DNA of 41,501 bases from NCBI GenBank assembly GCA_000316135.1, contig JH993832.1, forward strand, positions 137,973 through 179,473, written 5' to 3'. How positions within the stretch are numbered: the first letter of the stretch is position 1; the number at the start of each line of letters is the position of its first letter. The notes beneath the pieces are model-generated. The model saw only the letters and a program-made list of their open reading frames with translations. It was not told where the DNA came from and searched no databases. Origin of the DNA: Trachipleistophora hominis. Its lineage: Eukaryota; Microsporidia; Pleistophoridae. Positions 20,281 to 31,062 of the stretch are shown here, in pieces. Position numbers and translations under genes: made by a program.

Positions 20281-22217
20281 TTACTTTAAAGATGATAATT
20301 TTGCCAAATTATCGAATAACGTTCCTTTTTTCTCGCGTATAACTTCATCTGCTTCCTCAATCATGTCTATCCATATCGTAAGATTTTTTTCCCTGATTTT
20401 TTGCACTAGTTCATCCTCAGTAACATTCCAGGTGATATTTATGAATAACCAAATCAAAGCTAGATTGATTTCACGATCGTTCATATTGATCGCTTTAGCA
20501 AATTCAAGGTCCAATATACAACTTTTTTCTTTATTGGGTAATATACATAAGTTCACTAATGTATAAATTATATTTAAGATAATTTCTTTGTATACGAATT
20601 CGCAACTTATAAAAAAATCGTAGTATTGCATTAATATATAGACTAGCTTTGAAGGAAATCCTTCTATATCAAAATGTTTCAGCAATTTAACCAATTCATT
20701 TTCATTACAACAGAATAGATTTCGCAAAATATTAAATATTTTGTCCAAGTTGTTCAGTTTCTGGGTTTTAAACACGGAATGTACATACTTAACTGGAATT
20801 TCTCTAATAAAAGCTTCCTTTTCTTGAAATGTAGAACTATAGAGAAAATTCCTACACAGCGAAAGAACCTCTTCATCAAACATGTATACTTTCTTCTTTA
20901 TGACATTGAAACCGTCATTATCAATAAAAATTTTTCGATAGTTGTTATAATTGAGTAAAATATTGCTCAATATGCATAAAACTTCCCGGTTTATCTCTTC
21001 ACACTTATGATCTCGTTCTAAGGACAGTAAGCAAACCTCTAAAATGGGGCAATTTTGTGTTTCAATCTGCAAGAATTTTATCCTCTGTGAAAACAATTTA
21101 AATAGTTTAAAAGCACCAAGAAGTTCCTCATCAAAAACAAAGTGCTCTATTTTGTGAAGTATTAATCCTACAACATTTTTGGAAAGTAACTTTTGAAAAA
21201 AGTCCCTATTTTTTATCGAAAAAGTGCTTAATTCATAGGCGCAAAATAGTGAATCTGGCTTCAGATCAAAAGAAATTCTTTTAGCAGTTTGCACTGACCT
21301 ATATAATTCTGTACATCTGAGTTATTTATAGACAATTGAGTTAAAACATAAAACGAATATTTTTTCTCTATCTTAATACACTTCTTCACTAATGTTAACA
21401 ATCGAATTTCATGTTCTGTTATAGTATGCTTGTTCTCGTTATTTGGCATTACTAAGCATTTATGATTCTTAATACGCACGTTACTGTAATGTATTACCTG
21501 CTCTTTTTTATTTTCGGTATTTTTTGAGCAAAATACCATTTACTATACAACTTTAACAATTCTACGTTCATATGAGCGGTGAAATATTCGGATAAATTCA
21601 TTAATTGCTCGAAGTCCATATTGGTTTCTTTGGTGAGAAGATATATCATTATTTTAATGCAATATACGTGTACATTTGAAGTTCTATAGCTACTAAATAC
21701 AGAGTTGTCAACTTTGTCTAAGTTAATGAGCATTTCGATAGAAAAAGGCAAAATCTAAATCGAACTCATTAACTCGGCTATATATTAATTTTAGAACTTC
21801 TGTTTTAGACTCGTTTTCAAGGTTACTTTCTAAAAAATTCAACAACATCGGTTTATATCGGCTCACATCATCGACATAGCTTAGAATAAATCTTAATGAC
21901 CTCATGTATTGCACAAATTTATCATGAAATGGTTTAGTATTTATATCTAAGTCATGTGTTTCAGTACTTTCGATTGAATCTGCCTCGAAATGCAGCTCTT
22001 TTTTTGGCAGTTTACAATTTGATTGCGTGATTATTTGGCAAATTTTCTTTATTATCTCTAAATGCGTATTATTACCAAAGTACGAAGTTCTGAATTCAAC
22101 ATTTAGCACGATATTAAAAGAAATAACTTTGAGGTAGTGTAAAAAATCATCTTTCTCATACTTTTTGAGCATTTCTTCGTTATACTCAACCTTTTCAATG
22201 GTGTCATGGAGAAGCAT
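20281..22217 (-). CDS. ARMC8/Gid5 (Vid28)-like armadillo protein, interrupted by three apparent frameshifts
   Basis: Four overlapping open frames on the same strand read as one protein of about 645 residues: 22217-21723, 21751-21494, 21539-21261 and 21294-20281. The start ATG at 22217 has CCC five bases upstream. All pieces are helical armadillo-like repeats. The last repeat reads LALIWLFINITWN, then EDELVQKIREKNLTIWIDM and a final GTLFDNLAKL helix. This resembles the end of ARMC8, where NLTWN is followed by a charged Q/E-rich segment; the total length is close to human ARMC8 (about 670 aa). ARMC8/Gid5 is the armadillo scaffold of the GID/CTLH ubiquitin ligase that positions substrate receptors. 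Importin-alpha is the alternative, but it has no IBB-like start. Frames change by +1, -1 and -1, and two changes lie at homopolymers (T5 at 21742-21746; A6 at 21520-21525). Sequencing error, or a recently decayed gene. Confidence 0.5.
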
Positions 22218-22465
22218 TCGTGGGACACCGCCAAAAGTAAAGAATTTAAAATGCTATAGTTTCAGATCAATTTAATCGTATAAATTGTGTTGGAACAAAC
22301 AAATACATTTTAATCATCGATAAATGCAACAATCATATCAGAAAAGTGTAAGAAGAATTTTAATTGGAAAGGAGTAAAATGAGCAGAAGTGAAAGGTGAA
22401 TTCTATACTATTATTGGTGTTAATAATGTGTCAACGAATTATAATCATATTTTTAACAATTTAGG

Positions 22466-25400
22466 TTAAGTATTGTAATCCATGTAATATTGTTCTAAAA
22501 TTGACCTGAACTCTGCGTCTTTTTTTAGTTTTTCAAGAAAAGCCTTTGTAAAGCCTTCACTATTTAAAAAGTCATACAGCGTGTTAATCATCAGGTTATC
22601 AACATTCACATGAAAGCTGTTCTTTGACAAAAAATAAGGCATCGAGGAGTCTACAATAACGCCATTATGGTTATAATATTGGCATATTTTTTCCAGCTCA
22701 TTTATATATTTCGCGTAATATGATATATTATCTAAGTTTTCTAAGTATTTTTCGTTGTATGGCACGTTTTCATAGTAAACTATTCTCGGAATTATCCCTC
22801 TAAAATTCTCTCCCACTTCGAGTAATTTTGCCCCTTTAATCGTGACCGGCAGCTTGATTTCGTTAAGATGTATCTTCAACACTTTGTTGTTATATTCCAA
22901 CCCCAATGCATACAAATTATTTACGGGACTCGGTAGCAATACAACGTTCTCTACGCCTTTCTCTACCTGTATTTTCAATAGTTGCCCGTTTCTCACTATT
23001 AAGGCTGTGAAACCACCTGGCGCCGTAATTTTGAAAAGGAGCTGATCACCAATCTTGTCGTATTGATAAAAATTACAATAGAGACAAAAATTGCTTAGTT
23101 TTTTTCTGATAACTACTTTTGACTTATTAAACACCATTCCACTCGCATATTTGTAGTCATTTAGCAGAGCTTTCAGGCAATAGCTTACAATTTCTCTGTT
23201 TGGATCGTTTTTTGATAATTCAAATTCCAATAAACGCTGTTTCTGATTACTTGATAACAATTCGATTTTTAAATTTGGATAATCTTGATCATGCCCTGTT
23301 TTCGTTTTTATCTTCGCATTGTTTAGTGTTATATTCGAGAACGTGTCATCGATATCACCAATATTCAAATTTTTGAAGTCGGATTCTTCTCCAGTATTCA
23401 CATTGTGTAAAGCCTCAGTGTTTATCGGTTCATTAAATGTATTAAGTCGTGTATTATCATTATAAAGGTGCTTTGTATCACTAATTGTGGGATGGTTTTG
23501 ATCTGTTCTCACGCCTTGTACCATATGTGTTTGTTTATCCTGACTGTTTTCAAAATCCTCACCACCTACATTTCTTGAATCTACTGGTTTCTTCGCCAAT
23601 ATGCTTTTATCGCCAGAAAGTGAAGAAATATTGTAAAACTTTTCCTTATTAGATCTGTTATAGAAATTATGTTCCAATTTAACATCATTATTTTTCACTC
23701 CCTCCTCATTTTTATTCAATAGTGCTTTAAATTCTTTCAATTGACAAAGGTTCTCGAAATTAATTTGCTTCAAAACCATATATGTATGATAATCAGAGCT
23801 CTCAGCGTACATTCTTCTCAAATTTGTGTATATAATATCAATAATTTGACTATTTTTGCTACTAGACGAACTAAATAATGAATCGTTGGCGCTATTGGTT
23901 ACCTTAACTTCTAGTTTGCAGTCCGAATGATTGTTACAGCATTTCAAGGCTTCAGCTTCTTCATTAACTACTCCTGATATATTATTCAGAATTGTTTGCA
24001 ATGCGTGCAAAAAAAGAGTGTCCAATTTTCTTTCCGCACCAAAAATTACATTCTCAAGAAGAAGCTTTAGGTTAAGTTTGAGAAGCAAATCAGTAAAGTT
24101 CCATTCTTCTATATAATCTCGTGTTAGGTTGAGTATTTGGCAGATCGTTATGTATTTTATTATTGAATATTTGAGAGAAACACACAATACTCTCTGTTCG
24201 TAAGGATAAATGTGATCCGCAAGCATTTATGTCAGTTAAATCGTCATCAGCAAAAGTGCTGTTAGGAGGATCGCCTCGTTCTTCACCTTTGAAATCTCTG
24301 TAAAATTTGTATTCCTTGTTAAACGTTACGAGAAGCTCGTGCAGAAAGGGCAATATGTGTCGAAGAATCTCAGGAAAAGTGTTTAGAAAGAACAATGATC
24401 TTTCAAAAATTTCAAATGATATATTGTTCAAATAATTTTTGTGTTTTTCTACATTCCTTCTGCGCAGATTTAATGTCAGGTTCGAAATACTTATCGTAGC
24501 ATAATTTATTTCGTTGAATCTTTGTAATATTTGGTCTTTCACCTCTTCCTCTCGATTCAAAACCATTTTTTCAACCAAATTAATGAAAAATTTTTCGGAA
24601 TCGAAATTTCGTCGTTTTTGTCTGAGGAAAAGTACGTAATCGGATACGCGTAGTGTTAGTTTTTGAAAAATTGTCTTATCGCGTATCAAAAAATTGAGGT
24701 AATAGGAATCTAGTAATTTTTCAAGCATCTCAAACCTAAGTAAATTTAAGTGATTTTTACATATTAGCAAGCATTCAATATAAGCTGAGTCTATAACTAC
24801 ACATTTATCGTAGAAAAGATTGTACAATATTGGCGATCTTTTTTCTATAATTAAATCTTTTAAAATTTTTTCACCCGATTTATGGCTAGTATTGAACATT
24901 TCTTCAACAACCTGAATGGTATGCTCTGCATTGCTACTGTTATATGTCTTCAGAAATGCTTCTCGTACACCTTTGTTGTCAAATATTCTTAAAATAATGA
25001 ATTTGCCGATATTAAGAATAAATTTATGATTTCTTTTATCAAGAATTATTCTTTGAATCACAGAATTAGTGGCGTTTTTTATAAATTGATCCCTGAAAAA
25101 TTTCTTGAAGTTAAATTGTTCCAAGTTTAGGGTGCGTAGTGCCCAATCATACAGCAGTTCCATCACTTCTTTCGGTCCTCATTATTATTTTTTTGTGTGA
25201 AATAATTTTCAGAGGTCTTTTTTTCGGTTCCTGTAATATCTACGATCTTAACCTTAATTCGCCTTTCATCATCACTTAATACATCATCATCGTAAATTTG
25301 GCTAAAACTCGTTAAGAAATAACTTACGTACTCAGAGTTTCTGTTGAGTATATAATTGATAATAAAAAACACTTTTTCCTTTTCTATGTTCAAGCACATC

Positions 25401-26086
25401 GTATGATTGGCATTTGGCGAAATACTGCATAATAAGCAAAACGAGGAAATCAAATATCGATTTACGCTTACCATGTTTATCATTTGATTTTTCTGTAGGC
25501 CAGTTGCTGCATTCAGGAAATTGCTTCGAATATTTTCGAAAAGTTGCACTGCCAAATTTCCTAATTCTAGAGCCGCATTTCGACTAAGATTTTGTTTTAC
25601 TTTCAAGCATTTGTTTTCCATGGTTTCCTTGTAAATTCCCTTCGCAATTAGTCCATTTTCCCATTTTTCATTAAATTTTGTTATGACCAAAAAGAGCTCC
25701 AAAACTTTATTACCCAAGACCAATAATAATTCAACTTTTTTTAGATCTGTAGGGTTGCCTTTCTCGGTATTCGAAGCCGTGATGATAATCTCTCCAGTAA
25801 TATTCTTCATCGTATTTTCAAGCACTACGTAGAAGCTACTTTCTACCTGCCGCATTACAACCACAAGTTGCCTTGTCAATATGTTTAACTCATGCTTGGA
25901 CAGACTTTTAATCAGAAATCGGTCTATTTTTTCTAGTAATTCATTCACTTGAGCCATGTTTGCAATTTCGAACATATCAAAGTTACAACCACAAATTCCC
26001 TCTAGTGATTTAACAATCTCCTCAAAATCGGGAGTAATTAAACAATGCTCATTGTCTTTACGTACTAGTCGTGTTCCTTGTGACAT
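22466..26086 (-). CDS. Large helical protein with ConA/LamG-like domain, interrupted by two apparent frame changes
   Basis: Three open frames follow each other: 26086-25163 (307 aa), 25166-24090 (358 aa) and 24226-22466 (586 aa), together about 1,200 residues. The first two are helical repeat-like. The third has a helical start, a Ser/Asn/Asp-rich linker (about 180-330) and then a beta-rich block (about 365-490 of that frame: FCLYCNFYQYD, LLFKITAPGGFTALIV, LLKIQVE, LYALGLEYNNKVLKIHLNE, GENFRGIIPRIVYYENV). That block looks like the ConA-like domain in the N-terminal half of BEACH/neurobeachin-type proteins, but no PH, BEACH or WD40 part exists here. The first junction is a TGATG stop-start overlap (25161-25165); the second is TAA directly followed by ATG at 24226. 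These could be three real overlapping genes, one frameshifted gene, or a decaying one. Family assignment is tentative. Confidence 0.4.
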
Positions 26087-26736
26087 CTCTACTGTTACAT
26101 ATGTCGGACAAATATAAAAAGATCATGAAACAAAAAGTTTTACACTCACCTAGTTTCTTACGTTAAATTCTCATCAAATAGACATTGATCAATAGTATTC
26201 TAAAATCTTACTGCATTCACCTGCAAAATAAACACAATACCGCTATTATTTATCGTAGTGATGAAAAACGTGTTTGTTTGCTTATACAAGATTGACTATA
26301 AAAATAGAAATGTACAATACTTTTATAATAGTGTATATTAAACATATAAATGGCTTTAAATTTGTTTACTATCCTGTTTATTTATATTTTCTCGCCTTTA
26401 AAATACTTAATACACACGCGTAGTACAACGCAAGTACAAATACAAACTATATTACAGGCTATAATTCGCAATGATGCCTTAATATAAATTGTCTGAAATA
26501 TAACCGGTGAAAAATTAAGAGCTGACGGGCTAAATATGAAATATACATGAAAATTTTAATTAATGAGCACTGATATAATTGTCAAACAGCGTCATATTAT
26601 TGGATTTTTTTATAGACCTGCCATTTAATAAGTGCGTTTTGATGTAAAACAGGCTTTATATTTTTATTCAGCCCATAATTCGTGGAAATACTTGACGATA
26701 AAAATTAGCAATAATCCAAAATTTAGCTTTACCCTC
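26087..26736. other. Divergent intergenic region
   Basis: 650 bp between the large minus-strand gene and RVB2. The RVB2 frame continues upstream to 26632 but only through GTG. AT-rich, nothing else seen. Confidence 0.45.
26732..26734 (+). promoter_or_regulatory. CCC start-proximal motif of RVB2
   Basis: TTTACCCTC directly before the ATG at 26737. It fixes the start: homologues also begin a few residues before RIG-HSHI. Confidence 0.5.
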
Positions 26737-27822
26737 ATGACCATTGAATCGAAAGATCACCGGAGCATTGACAGGATAGGCCTACATTCACACATACATT
26801 CTTTGGGTGTCGTTGACAACAGAACACACGAAAACTCCGGCTTAGTAGGACAGGAGAAAGCAAGGATTGCCTTGTCGTTATCTAGGGAACGTTCTCGTAT
26901 TGTTTTGCTGCATGGACCAAGAAACTCCGGAAAGTCGGCGCTAGCTACAGCGCTCTCGAAGGATACAGAGAATTGTGTCTATATTTCTGCTGCACAGGTA
27001 GAGAACGTAGAAGATCTGGACAAACTGATTTTATCGGTGCAGGTCGTGGTGCTGATGGAAGAAACAACTGTAATAGAAGGTGAAATAGTGTCTATTTCCG
27101 GTAACAGCGTGATTTTACGAACAACTGATATGGAGAGCACCTTCACAGTCAGAGAGGTTGTTGGTTTTACCGAAGGAGATGTTTTACAAATCGTAAACGG
27201 AACGATAAAACGCATGGGAACTACGCGTACAAGCGAGTCTGTCGATCCGAATGTGCCTATTGTTGGGATTCCGAAAGGGAATTTGATTCAAACAAAAATT
27301 TTGAAAAAAAGAACGACGTTTGCAGATTTGATAGAAAACAACGACAAAAACGCCGATAAATATCTTATATATGAAAAAGTAAGAGAATGGATCAATGAAA
27401 ATAAGGCAGAAATTCCTAAAAGCACGTTAATTATTGACGAGGCCCATCTTCTTGATGAGAGGTTACTCAACTATCTTTTTAAAATAAGTGAATTGGAATA
27501 CTCACCTTTTATTTTATTAGTTTCCAAGGATGACATCAATGAGACTAGACTACTAAAGATAAGAACATCGAATTATACTGACAAAGAAAAAGAAAAAATT
27601 TTCAAGTTACGTGGGATTGAAGAGGAGGTTACATTGAATGATGAACTTATCACAAATCTATTGAATATAGAGCGAAATATGGGAATGAGATATGCCATTA
27701 ATGTTATTACACTTGTTGGTGCATTGTCTAGCTTTCATCAACGAGATCCTAATTTAAACGACCTGAAATGCGTTTCTGAGTTATTTTTGGATGTGGGACG
27801 CGCGAAGGAAGGATTTCAATGA
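26737..27822 (+). CDS. RVB2: RuvB-like 2 (Reptin/TIP48) AAA+ ATPase, reduced and divergent
   Basis: 361 residues, against about 460 for human RUVBL2. AAA+ ATPase that forms rings with Rvb1 in INO80/SWR1-type remodelers and R2TP. Seen: RIGLHSHIHSLG, SGLVGQEKAR, Walker A GPRNSGKS (60-67), EETTVIEGEIVSI and RTTDMESTF (domain II, most like RVB2 rather than RVB1), VREWINENKAEIPKSTLIIDEAHLLD (Walker B DEAH), RLLKIRTSNYT, KLRGIEEEVTLND, GMRYAINVI (sensor 2 Arg). Odd points: Walker A lost the GPPGTGKT consensus; sensor 1 is SKDD where most have ATNRG; and the ~15-residue loop between sensor 1 and RLL is deleted. The ATPase motifs remain, so it is probably functional but strongly eroded. Preceded by a divergent gene, followed by a 695-bp spacer. 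Confidence 0.85.
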   Translation: MTIESKDHRSIDRIGLHSHIHSLGVVDNRTHENSGLVGQEKARIALSLSRERSRIVLLHGPRNSGKSALATALSKDTENCVYISAAQVENVEDLDKLILSVQVVVLMEETTVIEGEIVSISGNSVILRTTDMESTFTVREVVGFTEGDVLQIVNGTIKRMGTTRTSESVDPNVPIVGIPKGNLIQTKILKKRTTFADLIENNDKNADKYLIYEKVREWINENKAEIPKSTLIIDEAHLLDERLLNYLFKISELEYSPFILLVSKDDINETRLLKIRTSNYTDKEKEKIFKLRGIEEEVTLNDELITNLLNIERNMGMRYAINVITLVGALSSFHQRDPNLNDLKCVSELFLDVGRAKEGFQ

Positions 27823-28517
27823 GAGTATTAAATAAACTTTGATGATTTGTGTTTGTGATTTCATCGTTCCCTACGTATATACGACTTTAAAATTTCAGTT
27901 GTTGATATAATGATAATTTAAACATAGCTACAGGAAAATACAAACCTTTATTGAATTACCACCAACTGCAATATTCTGCTCATTATATGAAGCAGTAATT
28001 TGCATTCTTTAGAAATTAGTAAACTTTGTTCTTAAACAGCCTCAATTTCTCTATATCCTGTTATTTTAGTGTTATTTGTAGTTCCTCATTGGTGGGTCTA
28101 AAAATAGCTTTTATATCGAGAAAAATATTTTACATATGTTTTTATTAATAGTCTAAAATTTCTTTATGTATTATTGCTTACTGATAGCTGAACATATCAC
28201 AGAAGATGAGAATTTAACAATTATGTGCTAATTTATATTTTTAAAATCTGAAAAAATATTTTTAATTTTTTAATCGGCCAATGAGCTCATGGGGAACCTG
28301 TTCTTAACATTTATTAATTTTTTACATTTTCACGTTTTTAAAATCTACGAACATATGCTGTCCCATTTTGTTTCATAACCTTAATACCACTTTTAATAAT
28401 CCAAATAATTTTATTTTGTATATGTTTTTGAACTTTTGGTGGTAAACATCATTCCATTTAGGAGATTTGGTAATCTATTAAGTTATAATATTTCCACAAA
28501 ATCTCAGAACCCCAGGA
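27823..28517. other. Intergenic region
   Basis: 695 bp, very AT-rich, between two plus-strand genes. CCCC at 28510-28513 belongs to the start of the next gene. Nothing else recognised. Confidence 0.45.
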
Positions 28518-28898
28518 ATGCTCCTAAAGTATTACTTAAGTAAAATATTTGGTCAAAAATTAACATTCGCAAAAAAACCAAACCTTATTTTCATCATAAA
28601 CGCATACCAAAACATATCATTAGATGAAATTCAACGCTTGCGTGATAAGTATGGAATAGAAAAAATTGTAGGACTTCAAAGGGATGATTTTGACACTTTT
28701 TATACCCAAGAACAGTTGGACCGAAACAACTTGCCAGATTTGATAATATATTGCAATATAAAACTTGAATTCAAATTGCGACAACCTGAGATTTTATACA
28801 AGGCGGAGATCGTTTTTAGCAGGTTCGGATTTAGTGAAGGGTTATTCGTTAAAGCATTAGACCACTTCTCGAAGTGCATTATTAACAATGGGAAGTAA
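28518..28898 (+). CDS. Minimal Nus1/NgBR-like cis-prenyltransferase subunit (tentative)
   Basis: 126 residues, start ATG 28518 with CCCC five bases upstream. The order of elements resembles the C-terminal half of Nus1, the non-catalytic partner in dolichol synthesis at the ER. PNLIFIINAYQNISLDEIQRLRDKYGIEKIVGLQRDDF fits the strand-helix-strand start. PDLIIYCNIKLEFKLRQPEILYKAEIVF fits the segment where the family has a hydrophobic strand and P-W-x-R-x-T-E-I. FVKALDHFSKC fits the final helix. The end is NNGK, where family members end in R-x-G-type residues, so the key arginine would be replaced. It is less than half the length of yeast Nus1 and has no membrane segment. Alternative: an unrelated small conserved protein. 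Confidence 0.45.
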   Translation: MLLKYYLSKIFGQKLTFAKKPNLIFIINAYQNISLDEIQRLRDKYGIEKIVGLQRDDFDTFYTQEQLDRNNLPDLIIYCNIKLEFKLRQPEILYKAEIVFSRFGFSEGLFVKALDHFSKCIINNGK

Positions 28899-29677
28899 AT
28901 TTAATTTTCACCAGTTCATGTTCCAAAAGCTGTTGACGAAACTTCGTTTGTAAATTAGGAAATTATTCATTTCGTATGGCAAAATTTTCTAATTTGAGAT
29001 ATGAACAAGTCTTTTTATGAACCGGTATAAATGGATTATAGTTCACATTTTTTGCGTAATTTATAATATTTCAGTTTAAAACGACCTATAATAACTCCTA
29101 CACTTATATACATAAGTCATCAGTGCTTTAATCATTTAAATTACACAATATACACACAAAACATTGTTTAATGCCGTTTTTCTTACACAACTTATGATGT
29201 AACAAAAAAATACGACTAAAGAACGTAAAATATTTTTGACCGAAAGTTGAATTTCTGTGTTATCGCCAATTCATTGTATTGCATGCTTGATAAGTGAACC
29301 TCTAGTTAGCTGACATCTAAAGTACAATATCCTTCATTAATTATTGTAGTATTATAGACATTGTTTTTTGTCCATAACTTTAGAAAATGATGCTGTTATG
29401 AAATAAAATAACATGTTATACGAGAAAATAACTGACTAGTTATTTAATTAATATCACCTGTCAGATTTACGCTGGATATATAATGTCTACCTCCATGTAA
29501 CCTCCTTGGTTATTCCGGTAAATATTAAGCAACGTTGATATTATCTAGTAAGTAAAGTTTTATTTAATTTAAAAAAACCGAGAACCAATGGCCGACGAGG
29601 CGTAGGTGATAGCCCGTCTGAGATTTGCTTATGAAAGGTGTGATGTGGTGATGTGAGGAGTAACTGAAGTAGTAAAT
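28899..29677. other. Intergenic region up to the assembly gap
   Basis: No gene seen. The last ~100 bp (29578-29677) is more G+C-rich, begins GAGAACCAATGG and contains GTGATGTGAGGAG. It weakly recalls the ends of the 104-bp repeat (GAACCAA..., TGTGAGG...). The assembly stops right after it. Confidence 0.4.
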
Positions 29678-30639
29678 NNNNNNNNNNNNNNNNNNNNNNN
29701 NNNNNNNNNNNNNNNNNNNNNNNNNNNNNNNNNNNNNNNNNNNNNNNNNNNNNNNNNNNNNNNNNNNNNNNNNNNNNNNNNNNNNNNNNNNNNNNNNNNN
29801 NNNNNNNNNNNNNNNNNNNNNNNNNNNNNNNNNNNNNNNNNNNNNNNNNNNNNNNNNNNNNNNNNNNNNNNNNNNNNNNNNNNNNNNNNNNNNNNNNNNN
29901 NNNNNNNNNNNNNNNNNNNNNNNNNNNNNNNNNNNNNNNNNNNNNNNNNNNNNNNNNNNNNNNNNNNNNNNNNNNNNNNNNNNNNNNNNNNNNNNNNNNN
30001 NNNNNNNNNNNNNNNNNNNNNNNNNNNNNNNNNNNNNNNNNNNNNNNNNNNNNNNNNNNNNNNNNNNNNNNNNNNNNNNNNNNNNNNNNNNNNNNNNNNN
30101 NNNNNNNNNNNNNNNNNNNNNNNNNNNNNNNNNNNNNNNNNNNNNNNNNNNNNNNNNNNNNNNNNNNNNNNNNNNNNNNNNNNNNNNNNNNNNNNNNNNN
30201 NNNNNNNNNNNNNNNNNNNNNNNNNNNNNNNNNNNNNNNNNNNNNNNNNNNNNNNNNNNNNNNNNNNNNNNNNNNNNNNNNNNNNNNNNNNNNNNNNNNN
30301 NNNNNNNNNNNNNNNNNNNNNNNNNNNNNNNNNNNNNNNNNNNNNNNNNNNNNNNNNNNNNNNNNNNNNNNNNNNNNNNNNNNNNNNNNNNNNNNNNNNN
30401 NNNNNNNNNNNNNNNNNNNNNNNNNNNNNNNNNNNNNNNNNNNNNNNNNNNNNNNNNNNNNNNNNNNNNNNNNNNNNNNNNNNNNNNNNNNNNNNNNNNN
30501 NNNNNNNNNNNNNNNNNNNNNNNNNNNNNNNNNNNNNNNNNNNNNNNNNNNNNNNNNNNNNNNNNNNNNNNNNNNNNNNNNNNNNNNNNNNNNNNNNNNN
30601 NNNNNNNNNNNNNNNNNNNNNNNNNNNNNNNNNNNNNNN
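29678..30639. other. Assembly gap (962 N)
   Basis: Run of N; contents unknown. Any ORF reported across it is an artefact. Confidence 0.99.
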
Positions 30640-31062
30640 GGCCTAGTATCATATTCGTTAACAATGCTAAACAGCGTAGAAACAAATCGCTGCTTGTATT
30701 ATGTGTTTGTCATGAATATTAACAACAGAGGTTATCTATCGCACAATTTCTTTTTGTTCCTGATATTATATGATCACCCATCAACTTTCATTTTTCTCCC
30801 CCCTTTGATGTATTACATCACCATTAAATTTTTAGATCGTTGCTATGGTAAAGTTATGTGAGAAAGAACGAATAAAATATGGAAGAATTCTCAATCACGT
30901 TTAAATCTCGTAATTTATGTCTTACTCGTAATGGCAACATGATGTCAATTATAAAAATGCACATCGCAACAAGTTCCTGGTCACAGATACGAAAATATTT
31001 TTTGATTGAAATTTCGCTCGAAGAGTCGAAGATACATTTCCCTCCAAACTGGGGATAAATAA
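30640..31062. other. Intergenic region between the gap and CDC45
   Basis: About 420 bp. A 65-codon ORF starts at 30664 but its composition (Phe/Leu/Tyr/Ile from AT-rich DNA) is not convincing. CCC (31040-31042) and GGGG (31051-31054) precede the CDC45 start. Confidence 0.4.

Noticed and set aside
20281..26086. One giant gene spanning both frameshifted blocks
   Set aside because: The right block ends in a stop followed by about 250 bp of non-coding-like DNA, and the left block has its own ATG with a CCC motif.
29564..30685. 373-codon minus-strand ORF across the gap
   Set aside because: Almost all of it is N; only the two short flanks are real sequence.
30664..30861. 65-codon ORF next to the gap
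   Set aside because: Composition typical of AT-rich random sequence, no start motif, no family.
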